In this document: positions 15,299-22,723 of the stretch, in pieces
How positions within the stretch are numbered: the stretch's first letter is position 1
Layout of the letters: each line of letters starts with the position of its first letter
Source of the DNA: JAPLJU01 sp964547985
GTDB lineage: Bacteria; Desulfobacterota; Syntrophia; Syntrophales; UBA2192
Direction of reading: 5' to 3'
Assembly: GCA_964547985.1 (NCBI GenBank)
Contig: CAZJPV010000032.1
Span: forward strand, 1 to 30,243
Length of the DNA stretch: 30,243 bases
Notes under the pieces: generated by a model
What the model was told of the DNA's origin: nothing
The model's input: the letters and a program-made list of their open reading frames with translations, nothing else
Databases searched by the model: none
Made by a program: the position numbers and the translations under genes

Positions 15299-16038
15299 GG
15301 CGCACCCTCCCTCTCCTGTCGGAGGTCCGGTCGATGGGCATAGTAGGCCTCGACGATGGGTTTTCTCACCCGCTCGATGAGTTGGTCTACGGTTGCCTCA
15401 GAGTATTCGCCCAGAAAAACCGGCTCATGGATGATGAGGGTCACATGACCCGGGGTCACGCGCAGGGATTTCTTCGGCATAATCTCGTGGGTCCCGATCA
15501 GGGTAATGGGGACGATGGGAACGCCCGACTTCAGGGCCAGATGAAAGACCCCTTTCTTGAACGGCTGGATGTGGCCATCTCTGCTTCGCGTCCCCTCCGG
15601 AAAAGTCATGACGGATTTACCCTCCCGGATTTTTCTTGCCGCATCGTCGATGCTGTGCATGGCCCGAACAACGTTCTGCCGGTCGATCTCGATGGCGCCC
15701 AACCTGCGCAGGGCAAGGCCGAAAAAGGGGATACGGAAAAGCTCCTTTTTGGCAATCCAGGCAAAATAACGTGGAGTGTAGGCGAGCAACACAAAAATGT
15801 CAAAGCCGCTCTGGTGGTTGGACATGAAGATCTGGGACCTGCCGTAGGTCACGTTTTCCTGGCCCTGAACCTCCACCTTGACGTTGGTCAGAAAGAGCAT
15901 GATCCTGCCCCACAGCCGGGCAATGGAGAAAACCGAGTATTCCCGTCTTGGCAGGAGGGGGTAGAACACGACGACAAAAACCGAGATAAAGCCGGTCACC
16001 GCCACACCTATGGTCACCAGAAGGGCCGATCGGAGCAT
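15295..16038 (-). CDS. plsC: 1-acyl-sn-glycerol-3-phosphate acyltransferase (PlsC family)
   Basis: The enzyme makes phosphatidic acid from lysophosphatidic acid at the inner membrane. The 247-residue protein has an N-terminal hydrophobic segment (about 5-27), the catalytic HxxxxD motif in NHQSGFD (H75, D80), GAIEIDR (114-120), FPEGTRSRDG (146-155) and a late PIVPITLIGTHEIMP block. All four acyltransferase motifs are present. GGGAG before the ATG can act as ribosome binding site. It heads the plsC-uppP-ftsK-rimO set. Confidence 0.93.
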   Translation of the reverse strand: MLRSALLVTIGVAVTGFISVFVVVFYPLLPRREYSVFSIARLWGRIMLFLTNVKVEVQGQENVTYGRSQIFMSNHQSGFDIFVLLAYTPRYFAWIAKKELFRIPFFGLALRRLGAIEIDRQNVVRAMHSIDDAARKIREGKSVMTFPEGTRSRDGHIQPFKKGVFHLALKSGVPIVPITLIGTHEIMPKKSLRVTPGHVTLIIHEPVFLGEYSEATVDQLIERVRKPIVEAYYAHRPDLRQEREGAP

Positions 16039-16083
16039 GTCCAGTCTCCCGGAGAAGAAATGAACGTATTGATAACACTTGCA

Positions 16084-16112
16084 TTTCTACTTGATAAAGG
16101 GTGCGAAGTCAA
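16084..16112 (-). promoter_or_regulatory. Candidate promoter for plsC-uppP-ftsK-rimO
   Basis: On the minus strand TTGACT (16112-16107) and TAGAAA (16089-16084) are 17 bases apart, 46 bases before the plsC start. The 207-base gap between plsC and ssb holds no other feature that I can support; the ssb promoter was not resolved. Confidence 0.45.
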
Positions 16113-16245
16113 TATGGATATTTCCGGTAAAACGATGAAAATTGAGCGTTGCGGATTCGATCTTTCGGGACCGATTATTCGTTTGCGAAGTGTCTGCAAC
16201 TCAGGTATGATTCGCGGGAAAATCGGGTGATGAAGGGGGCTATGA

Positions 16246-16659
16246 ATGATCAACAAGGTCATATTGGTCGGACGATTGGGAGCGGATCCCGAGGTGAGGT
16301 ACACGGCTGACGGTGCTATGGTCACCACTTTTCGGCTGGCCACGGATGAGCAATGGAAGGACAAAAGCGGCGAAAGGACGCAGAAAACCGAGTGGCATCG
16401 CATCGTGGCGTTTCGGAAGCTTGCGGAGATCTGCGGCAGTTATCTGTCCAAGGGAAGGCTTGTTTACGTGGAGGGCAGGCTTCAGACAAGGGCCTGGGAA
16501 GACAAAGAGGGTCAGAAACGCTTCACCACCGAGATTGTCGCTTCCAACATGCAGATCCTGGACCGGGGGCCGTCAAAGGACCAGGACATTGGAACCGACG
16601 AGCGGATGCCAACCAACGCGGGAACGGAACAGGCGTCCGATGATGACGTCCCCTTCTGA
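16246..16659 (+). CDS. ssb: Single-stranded DNA-binding protein
   Basis: SSB coats single-stranded DNA during replication and repair. The 137-residue protein starts MINKVILVGRLGADPEVRYT, has the OB-fold core with TEWHRIVAFRKLAEI and GRLVYVEGRLQTRAWED, a short flexible linker and the acidic tip DDDVPF that recruits partner proteins. AAGGGGG lies just upstream; an ATG four bases earlier is out of frame. It converges on tatA with 23 bases between the stops. Confidence 0.96.
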   Translation: MINKVILVGRLGADPEVRYTADGAMVTTFRLATDEQWKDKSGERTQKTEWHRIVAFRKLAEICGSYLSKGRLVYVEGRLQTRAWEDKEGQKRFTTEIVASNMQILDRGPSKDQDIGTDERMPTNAGTEQASDDDVPF

Positions 16660-16682
16660 AATCGACCAGACGCGGGCATCCG

Positions 16683-16859
16683 TCAGTCTTTCTTGGATTC
16701 CGATGTCTTGTCTGTCTCTTCTGCTTCCCGGGTTGCCTTTTTAAAATTCTTGATGCCTTTGCCGAGTGCGCCGCCGATGTCCGGTAGCTTGCCTGCCCCG
16801 AAGATGATCAGGATAATGACCAGAATAACGAGCAACTCCGGCATTCCCAGTCCAAACAT
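16683..16859 (-). CDS. tatA: Sec-independent protein translocase subunit TatA (58 aa)
   Basis: Read on the minus strand from ATG 16859, the 58-residue product starts MFGLGMPELLVILVII, has one N-terminal membrane helix (about 6-20), the hinge FGAGKLPDIGGALGKGIKNF with the conserved FG motif and amphipathic helix, and a charged tail ending TSESKKD. These are the defining features of TatA, the pore-forming subunit of the twin-arginine export system. AGGAG lies nine bases before the start. tatB and tatC are not in the window, so this is a detached tatA, as often found outside enterobacteria. rodZ-like lies upstream on the same strand. Confidence 0.93.
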   Translation of the reverse strand: MFGLGMPELLVILVIILIIFGAGKLPDIGGALGKGIKNFKKATREAEETDKTSESKKD

Positions 16860-16913
16860 TTCTTTTATCTCCTGTGTGAAATAGATTTTTGGAACCTTCG
16901 AGGTCAGAAATCC

Positions 16914-17759
16914 TCAGAAGGTTCTTTCCTCCGGCAGAACCAGACGAACGACTTCACCGCTTTTGCCGGGTGCACCCAGGGACTTTCCCTGGAAGCTCAG
17001 CAGGACCCCGCCTGCGTTGCCGATATCGATCTCGAACCGGTCCATCGCCTGGCGACTCAATTTTTCACCGGGCTTCAACAGGTACTGCCGGGGCGCCTGT
17101 TTGTCCTCTTTGATCCGAAGCCACGTCAGTTCCTGTGCTTCAATCCTGAGCGTGTACTTCTTTTTCGATTCCTCTCCGCTTCCGGTCGGAGGCGTCTCTT
17201 TCTTCGGTTCTGTCTGTTCTTTGACTTCCGTCTTTTCCTGTGAAGCCCCCGGGTTTTCGACCGCTTCGCCCTTCGACGGGACCTCCGTTGCAGGTTTCTC
17301 CTGCTCTGAAACGTCAGGAGGCTTCACGGTTGAAAGGGGTGGAGCCGAAACATCAACAACCGTCTCACGGGGATAGAGAATGAAGACGATGATGGACGTG
17401 ACGACGGCCAGAAATATCGTCCATCCGATCAGTTGGTAATGTCTTTTCGTCAGGGACGGCCGGGCAAAATGTTTCCGGGGCTCGCCTTTGATCTCATGCA
17501 GTGGCGCCTTCTGCGTCGTTACACCTGTTTTCTCGAGGGACTGCCTGTACCGGGCAAGAAAGGGGGCGCTGTCGATCCCCAATGTGTCCGCGTACACCTT
17601 GATGAAGGTCTCTGCATAATATTTTTCGGGCAGAAGGTGATAATTCGCCTCCTCGATGGCTTCAAGGAATCCTATTCTGATCCTCGTCCGTCGGGCGATA
17701 TCGTCGAGGGTCAGCCCTTTGGATAGCCTGATATTCTTGAAATCCGATTCCTCAGTCAT
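16914..17759 (-). CDS. RodZ-like helix-turn-helix membrane protein
   Basis: RodZ links the MreB cytoskeleton to the membrane and cell wall machinery. From ATG 17759 the protein has 281 residues: an N-terminal Xre/HTH_25 domain (about 8-70, RLSKGLTLDDIARRTRI), one membrane helix (about 109-129), a Pro/Glu/Lys-rich periplasmic linker and a C-terminal DUF4115 domain (ELTWLRIKEDKQ to the end). ATG 17771 would add four residues; neither start has a clear ribosome binding site. No mre genes are near. The architecture is certain; the cell-shape role is inferred from the family. Confidence 0.87.
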   Translation of the reverse strand: MTEESDFKNIRLSKGLTLDDIARRTRIRIGFLEAIEEANYHLLPEKYYAETFIKVYADTLGIDSAPFLARYRQSLEKTGVTTQKAPLHEIKGEPRKHFARPSLTKRHYQLIGWTIFLAVVTSIIVFILYPRETVVDVSAPPLSTVKPPDVSEQEKPATEVPSKGEAVENPGASQEKTEVKEQTEPKKETPPTGSGEESKKKYTLRIEAQELTWLRIKEDKQAPRQYLLKPGEKLSRQAMDRFEIDIGNAGGVLLSFQGKSLGAPGKSGEVVRLVLPEERTF

Positions 17760-17771
17760 ATTTAAACACAC

Positions 17772-17950
17772 ATGTAAAAGGCTGGGGTCTACCTTACGGC
17801 AGTGTCCCGCAGTGTCGCAAACGGCGCGGATTTATTATATCTATCACCAAATTCCCCTGCACGCAACTGAAAGTTGTCTTCGAAGGAGGACTGCAGTTCT
17901 TCATGGCTAGTTTCTGTTCCCCGATCGATCATCGATCCCGGCTTGATATC
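17772..17950. promoter_or_regulatory. Gap between mnmE and rodZ-like, with probable rodZ-like promoter
   Basis: A consensus TATAAT is present on the minus strand at 17839-17834, but no good -35 box precedes it. Between it and the gene are two direct copies of GCAGTGTC (17799-17806 and 17809-17816), ten bases apart centre to centre, which could be an operator. No gene is supported here. Confidence 0.4.
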
Positions 17951-19339
17951 CTACTTGCCGATACAGAAGGTGGAAAAAATCTGGTCCAGGATCTCCTCGC
18001 TTAAATTCCTTCCTGTAATTTCATCGAGGTTCTCGACGGCCTGTCGGAGATCGAAAGCGGCGCATTCGGGCGAAAGCCCCGCCTGAAGGCTTTCTTTTGC
18101 CTTCGAAAGAAGGTCGATGCCCTTTTTCACGGCGACCTTGTGCCGGACTGCCGTCAGGATCGCATCGGAGGCATGTTGGTTTTCGCCCCGCCTCGCGGCG
18201 TTGTAAACATTCTTTTTCAGGACATCGATACCCTCGCCATATTTTGCCGAGATCCACAGAGGCTGCAAAGGGCCTGTATATTTCACGAGATCCCCCTCCG
18301 AAAGCCGATGAGGCAGGTCCGCCTTGTTGATGGCCAGTATCATGCTTCGGTTTTTGTTCTCTTCGAGGATCTTCATGTCCTCGGGGCCGAGGGGCTCGCT
18401 TCCGTCAAGGATGACGATCACGACATCGGCGTCGAGAAGCCTCTCCCTGACGAAGGCCATGCCTTCTTTCTCTATGAGGTTGTCCGTCTCACGAAGACCG
18501 GCCGTGTCTGTGAGCCTGACGGGGAGTCCATCGATGCTGATACTCTTTTCGATGAAATCCCTTGTGGTCCCGGCAATCGGCGTGACAATCACCCGCTTTT
18601 CCCCCACGAGGCGGTTGAAAAGACTGGATTTGCCCACATTCGCTTTGCCCGCGATGACCACAGAAATACCCTCACGGAAGAGCCGCCCCTCCTGATAGGT
18701 GCCCAGGAGGGTTTGAAGATCTCCGAGGACTTTATCGATCGGCGGGAGAAGCGTCCGGTTCTCCGGGGTGTCGATTTCCTCTTCCGTGAAGTCGATGGAT
18801 GCTTCGAGTGGCACAAGAACCTGCAGGATGGCTTCGCGGATTTCCCTGATTTTCCCGGAGAGAGCCCCTTTCAGTTGATGGAGGGCTCGTTCCAGGCCCC
18901 CTTCCGTCTTGGCCATGATGATGTCACAGATGGCTTCCGCCTGGGAAAGATCCATACGGTTGTTCAGGAACGCCCGGCGGGTGAACTCTCCGGGTTCCGC
19001 CGGCCTTGCACCGGCCTCCAGAGCCGCTTCGAGAACCCGCTGAAGGATAACGGGGCCACCATGACATTGGATTTCGACGCAGTCTTCACCGGTAAACGTG
19101 CGGGGGCCTTTCATGAAGACGAGGAGCACTTCATCGAGGATGTTCCCCGTGCGGAGGGAGAGGATATCGCCGTGATAGAGGTGGTAACTTTCGAAGCGGC
19201 AGTCCGGACTTCTGGGCTTGAAAAGAAGGCGGCCGATCTTTTCCGATTTCGGGCCGCTGATCCTCACGATACCGACGGCCCCGACTCCCGGGGGCGTGGA
19301 AATGGCTGCGATGGTGTCTTTCAAAAACACAGCATTCAA
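17951..19339 (-). CDS. mnmE: tRNA modification GTPase MnmE (TrmE)
   Basis: With MnmG this GTPase modifies the wobble uridine of certain tRNAs. The 462-residue protein has the N-terminal folate-binding domain (DTIAAISTPPGVGAVGIVRISG), a helical domain, the inserted G domain with G1 GKANVGKSS (231-239), G2 GTTRD, G3 DTAG (278-281) and NKAD, and the C-terminal CIGK whose cysteine is required for activity. It is the last gene of the rpmH-rnpA-yidD-yidC-jag-mnmE set, 12 bases after jag. Confidence 0.96.
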   Translation of the reverse strand: MNAVFLKDTIAAISTPPGVGAVGIVRISGPKSEKIGRLLFKPRSPDCRFESYHLYHGDILSLRTGNILDEVLLVFMKGPRTFTGEDCVEIQCHGGPVILQRVLEAALEAGARPAEPGEFTRRAFLNNRMDLSQAEAICDIIMAKTEGGLERALHQLKGALSGKIREIREAILQVLVPLEASIDFTEEEIDTPENRTLLPPIDKVLGDLQTLLGTYQEGRLFREGISVVIAGKANVGKSSLFNRLVGEKRVIVTPIAGTTRDFIEKSISIDGLPVRLTDTAGLRETDNLIEKEGMAFVRERLLDADVVIVILDGSEPLGPEDMKILEENKNRSMILAINKADLPHRLSEGDLVKYTGPLQPLWISAKYGEGIDVLKKNVYNAARRGENQHASDAILTAVRHKVAVKKGIDLLSKAKESLQAGLSPECAAFDLRQAVENLDEITGRNLSEEILDQIFSTFCIGK

Positions 19340-19351
19340 AAGGTCAAGAAG

Positions 19352-20080
19352 CTATTTCTTCTTGCTGGGTTGGATAATGATCTTTCTGTGGCTCCCTTCG
19401 CCCCGGCTCTTTGTGGTGAGGGAATCATCCCCCTGCAGTGCCAGGTGAATGATCCGCCTCTCCCGGGCATTCATGTTGCTCAGCGTGACGGCCTTGCGGG
19501 TCCTCTTGGCCTTCTGGGCGAGCTTTTCGGCGAGGGCGACGAGAGATTCTTCCCTCTTCCTGCGGTAATCTTCCGTATCGATGATGATCTGCTTCCTGTC
19601 TTTCTCCTGCCGGTTGACGGCCTTGTTGACGAGGTACTGGAGCGCATCGAGAGTCTGACCCCGCTTCCCGATGAGAAGACCGTTGTCGTTCCCCTCGATG
19701 ACGAGAAGGATGGAGTCCGGCGTTTCCTGGGGCTCCACGCGGGTATTCACGCTCATCCGCTGGAGGATCCCCTCGAGCAGCTTCTGAGCCTTTGCGGCGA
19801 TGTCATGGACCGCCGGGGAAGAGATCCGGGGTTCTTCCTTCCTGACGGTCCGCTCCCGCGCGGGCTTTTCGGGCTTATCGAAGCTGAGACCGAGATCCAC
19901 ATCGAGCGTGAGGAGGCTTGCCTTGATTTTAGCCTTCTTCGATCCCAGGCCGAAGAAACCCGCCGTGCCCTCCGACATAATCTCGACATTCAACTTTCCC
20001 CGTGGCACGCCGAATTCCTGGCAGGCCGTCTCGATCGCCTCGTCTATGGTTTTTCCTTCGATTTCAAGGGTCTTCGTCAT
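19352..20080 (-). CDS. jag: Jag/KhpB family RNA-binding protein (SpoIIIJ-associated)
   Basis: Starting at ATG 20080 with GAGGT eight bases upstream, the protein has 242 residues. It has the Jag_N domain (1-52, EIEGKTIDEAIETACQEFGV and GFFGLGSKKA), a KH domain with LLIGKRGQTLDALQYLVN (135-152), and a C-terminal R3H domain (MNARERRIIHLALQGD). The family binds RNA and is linked to cell elongation in Gram-positives. It lies between yidC and mnmE, the usual neighbours. An in-frame ATG at 20131 would overlap yidC and has no support. Confidence 0.93.
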   Translation of the reverse strand: MTKTLEIEGKTIDEAIETACQEFGVPRGKLNVEIMSEGTAGFFGLGSKKAKIKASLLTLDVDLGLSFDKPEKPARERTVRKEEPRISSPAVHDIAAKAQKLLEGILQRMSVNTRVEPQETPDSILLVIEGNDNGLLIGKRGQTLDALQYLVNKAVNRQEKDRKQIIIDTEDYRRKREESLVALAEKLAQKAKRTRKAVTLSNMNARERRIIHLALQGDDSLTTKSRGEGSHRKIIIQPSKKK

Positions 20081-20090
20081 CGGTTTGACC

Positions 20091-21710
20091 TCACGTCGCA
20101 TGGCTCTTGTTGATATAATACTGCTGGCCAATGCTCAGGATGTTGTTGAAGAGCCAGTAGATCACCAGCCCCGACGGGAAATTCAGGAAGAGGGCGGTGA
20201 AGACGACGGGCATGAGCAGCATGATTTTCTGCTGCATGGGGTCCGTCCCCATCGGGGGGCTCATCTTCTGCTGGAGAAACATCGTGGCGCCCATGATGAT
20301 GGGCGTGATGTAGTAAGGGTCTCTGGCCGAAAGATCCTGGATCCATCCCACGAAAGGTGCATGCCGCAGTTCGATAGAATAAAGGAGTGCCCTGTAGAGG
20401 CCGAAGAATACGGGGATCTGTATCAGGACCGGGAGACAGCCGCCCAGGGGGTTGACCTTGTGACTCTTGTACAGTTGCATGACGGCCTGGTTGAGCGCTT
20501 GCTTGTCATTTTTATATCGTTCCTGGAGCTCTTTGATCTTCGGCTGAAGCGTCTGCATCTCCTTCATGGATTTGTAGCTCTTGTTCCCCAGCGGCCAGAA
20601 CACGATCTTCGTCAGGATCGTCAGGATGATGATGGCCGTTCCGTAGTTGTGCACATACTTGTAAAGGAACTTCATGAAAATGAGAAGCGGCATGGCGAGC
20701 CATTTGATCCAGGAGCCGAGATTGATGGCATTTTCCAGGCCGATGCCCTCTGCCTTCAGGAACTCGTATTCCTTGGGCCCCAGATAGAGACCATAGTTGA
20801 AAAGGCCGATCTGACCCGCGGGGATGAGGTTTTTCGGCCCCTCGAGGCTTGCCGATATTCTCCCACCGGCGTCTCTTCCCATCTGAAAACTGGTCAGGGT
20901 GGGCTTTTTCGGAATCAGGGCCGTGATGAAGTATTTACTTTCAAAACCGCCCCACGACACATCGGGTCCGAGCGTCCTCTTCGCTTCGATTTTCCCCACC
21001 TCGACCTGCTCGACGGAATTCTTGACATAGGCGATGAGACCCTCCTCATTTTCCTTGTCCGTCTTTGCGTTTGGATCCAGGAATTCGCTCCAGCTCAAAA
21101 AGGCGTTCTGCTCAATGGGATTGCCGGAGAGGTTGTGGACCCGGACTTCAAAATCGATCGTGTATTTATCGGGGAAGAAGGTGAAGACCTTCTCCACCTT
21201 CGTGGCTTTCGGGAACGTGGCGGAGAAGATGATTTTCTGTTCGCCTGTTTGAGCGTCGACCTTGAGCGCTGCAGCGTTCGCGTCATAAATCAGATCCGGC
21301 GGGACCGGGATGCTCGATTCGGAAAAACTCACCGCGAGGGGATAGGTCTGGCCTTCCTGGACGCGGACCAGCTCGATGAGTTCACTGTCGCTGCTCAGTT
21401 CCTTCCGGTAGTCCTTGAGTTTGAGAGATTTCAGGGCACCGCCCTTCGTCGTGAAGACGGCGATGTAAAGCGGGGTCTCCACCCGGATATCCCTCATGCC
21501 GGCCTGGGATTTCTGGACCGAGATGCTCTTCGGTGTTTCCTTGACCGCAGGGGCTGCGCGCGGGGCCGTAGGGCCCTGTTCGGTCGTCACCGCTTCCTGT
21601 TTCTGCGCGTCTTCCTGTTTTTTCGTTGCGATGTTCTTGGCGAAATAGTACTGGTAAACAAAGACGATGATGAAAGACAGGACGATGGCAAGAACCATCC
21701 TTTTTTGCAT
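20091..21710 (-). CDS. yidC: Membrane protein insertase YidC
   Basis: YidC inserts and folds inner-membrane proteins, alone or with SecYEG. The 539-residue Gram-negative type protein has an N-terminal anchor (about 5-23), a large periplasmic domain (about 60-330), and the conserved C-terminal block of five membrane segments, including LLIFMKFLYKYVHNYGTAII, the cytoplasmic coiled loop MKEMQTLQPKIKELQERYKND, and NPLGGCLPVLIQIPVFFGLY. It ends INKSHAT. yidD is upstream by 22 bases and jag is downstream by ten. Confidence 0.97.
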   Translation of the reverse strand: MQKRMVLAIVLSFIIVFVYQYYFAKNIATKKQEDAQKQEAVTTEQGPTAPRAAPAVKETPKSISVQKSQAGMRDIRVETPLYIAVFTTKGGALKSLKLKDYRKELSSDSELIELVRVQEGQTYPLAVSFSESSIPVPPDLIYDANAAALKVDAQTGEQKIIFSATFPKATKVEKVFTFFPDKYTIDFEVRVHNLSGNPIEQNAFLSWSEFLDPNAKTDKENEEGLIAYVKNSVEQVEVGKIEAKRTLGPDVSWGGFESKYFITALIPKKPTLTSFQMGRDAGGRISASLEGPKNLIPAGQIGLFNYGLYLGPKEYEFLKAEGIGLENAINLGSWIKWLAMPLLIFMKFLYKYVHNYGTAIIILTILTKIVFWPLGNKSYKSMKEMQTLQPKIKELQERYKNDKQALNQAVMQLYKSHKVNPLGGCLPVLIQIPVFFGLYRALLYSIELRHAPFVGWIQDLSARDPYYITPIIMGATMFLQQKMSPPMGTDPMQQKIMLLMPVVFTALFLNFPSGLVIYWLFNNILSIGQQYYINKSHAT

Positions 21711-21732
21711 TCGTGACCTCCTTGCACTTCCC

Positions 21733-21957
21733 TTACTTGACCGGATCGTAGCCGCCCGGATGGTATGGGTGGCACCGGGACAGGCGCATCATGCCGAGGC
21801 ATAGCCCTTTGCAGAATCCATAGCGCCTGATGGCCGTCATCATGTATTCAGAGCAATGGGGATGAAAACGGCAGCTTTGGGGTAGGAATGGTGAGATGCA
21901 AACCTGGTAAGCCCTGATCAGGGCGGTGGATACTTTGACCAGAACCGCGTTGATCAT
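21733..21957 (-). CDS. yidD: Membrane protein insertion efficiency factor YidD
   Basis: YidD is a small membrane-associated protein that assists YidC-dependent insertion. The 74-residue product has the family signature QVCISPFLPQSCRFHPHCSEYM with its conserved cysteines, and RCHPYHPGGYDPV near the end. Its ATG directly follows the rnpA stop codon (TAA then ATG, no gap), so translation is coupled. Confidence 0.96.
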   Translation of the reverse strand: MINAVLVKVSTALIRAYQVCISPFLPQSCRFHPHCSEYMMTAIRRYGFCKGLCLGMMRLSRCHPYHPGGYDPVK

Positions 21958-22308
21958 TTATGTGGCAACCAGTCTTTCTCCGAGGATTTTCTCCAGTGCC
22001 TCGCGCACCTGATCGTATTCAAGGGCTGAAAAATCCTTCCGGACAATGATCCAGAGATCGTGTGAAGCAGGAAGTCTTTCTTTATTTAATCTGAAGAACT
22101 CCCTCAGGAGACGTTTCATCCTGTTTCTTTTTACCGAATTTCCCACCTTCTTGCCGGCCGTGACGCCCAGCCTTCGGCATCCCAGAGGATTTTTTTTCAG
22201 GATGAGGGTGAAATGCTCCGCGTGGATCCGTTTTCCCTGCCGGTGAAGCGTCGTAAACTCACTTCTTTTCCGAATTCGCTCGTGCTTCCGAAATGTTATG
22301 CCTTCCAT
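21958..22308 (-). CDS. rnpA: Ribonuclease P protein component
   Basis: The protein subunit of RNase P, which matures the 5' ends of tRNAs with the RNA subunit. The 116-residue product has the N-terminal FRKHERIRKRSEF and the RNR signature GNSVKRNRMKRLLREFFR. It follows rpmH by 73 bases and is fused end to end with yidD. The ribosome binding site is weak, which fits translation coupled to the upstream mRNA. Confidence 0.96.
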   Translation of the reverse strand: MEGITFRKHERIRKRSEFTTLHRQGKRIHAEHFTLILKKNPLGCRRLGVTAGKKVGNSVKRNRMKRLLREFFRLNKERLPASHDLWIIVRKDFSALEYDQVREALEKILGERLVAT

Positions 22309-22381
22309 GCTCGCGGAATGATCAGGATTTATCCCTCGCGGGCGGCCCTGAAATGCTCAGCACCGGGCCGTTCATGACCCG

Positions 22382-22519
22382 CTATACAGTCAACCGCTTC
22401 CTTCCCTTCGCTCTCCTTCTGCTTAATACGAGTCTGCCTCCTTTGGTCGCCATTCTGGCGCGAAAGCCGTGAGTCCGCTTCCTCTTGAGATTCGATACGC
22501 ATTTCAAGGTCTTTTTCAT
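22382..22519 (-). CDS. rpmH: 50S ribosomal protein L34 (45 aa) with an unusual N-terminus
   Basis: From ATG 22519 on the minus strand the frame reads MKKTLKCVSNLKRKRTHGF, continues through RARMATKGGRLVLSRRRAKG and ends RKRLTV with TAG at 22382. KRKRTHGFRxRM and RRRAKGRKRLTV are unmistakable L34. The usual start is MKRT(F/Y)QPSN, 44 residues in all. Here the QPS part is replaced by LKCVS, with one extra residue. AAGGAT lies seven bases before the ATG. Position ahead of rnpA is canonical. Confidence 0.92.
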   Translation of the reverse strand: MKKTLKCVSNLKRKRTHGFRARMATKGGRLVLSRRRAKGRKRLTV

Positions 22520-22557
22520 GATGAATATCCTTACAGAGAGGCATAGTAAAGGGTGCT

Positions 22558-22586
22558 TTTAAAACACAATCACCCTTTAATGTCAA
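22558..22586 (-). promoter_or_regulatory. Promoter of the rpmH operon (proximal)
   Basis: Minus-strand TTGACA (22586-22581) and TTTAAA (22563-22558) are separated by 17 bases, about 40 bases before the rpmH start. A perfect -35 box at the right place for a ribosomal protein operon makes this a good call. Confidence 0.65.
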
Positions 22587-22616
22587 GGTGAATTTGGGGG
22601 GCCGGGGAATCCAGGC

Positions 22617-22645
22617 TTGCTTCTCCTGCCGCTGTTCATTATATT
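22617..22645 (+). promoter_or_regulatory. Possible promoter of uvrB
   Basis: TTGCTT (22617-22622) and TATATT (22640-22645) are 17 bases apart, about 70 bases before uvrB. The -35 box matches poorly. I looked for a LexA-type operator nearby and saw none I could support. Confidence 0.3.
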
Positions 22646-22665
22646 AAAGACATTAAAAATGTTGA
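22638..22665 (-). promoter_or_regulatory. Possible second (distal) promoter of the rpmH operon
   Basis: Minus-strand TCAACA (22665-22660) and a perfect TATAAT (22643-22638) are 16 bases apart. It would make a transcript with a leader of over 100 bases before rpmH. It overlaps the candidate uvrB promoter on the other strand. Confidence 0.45.
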
Positions 22666-22723
22666 GAAAACGCTCCGGGTCGCGTCTTTTCTCGGGGCAG
22701 CCTTCAGTAGCGGCAGTCTTTTC

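Noticed and set aside
14436..15341. A 301-codon minus-strand frame overlapping uppP
   Set aside because: It is out of frame with uppP, whose catalytic motifs are in the 14459-15298 frame.
17790..17901. A 36-codon minus-strand frame starting MKNCSPPSK between mnmE and rodZ-like
   Set aside because: No ribosome binding site, no similarity recognised, and it runs across the probable rodZ-like promoter.
18140..21716. Very long plus-strand open frames (657 codons at 18140-20113 and 638 codons at 19800-21716)
   Set aside because: They are antisense to mnmE, jag and yidC, which are certain genes. GC-rich codon use leaves the opposite strand open.
22617..22723. A LexA (SOS) operator before uvrB
   Set aside because: CTGT is present but no ACAG partner at the right distance, and no CGAAC-N4-GTTCG site was seen.
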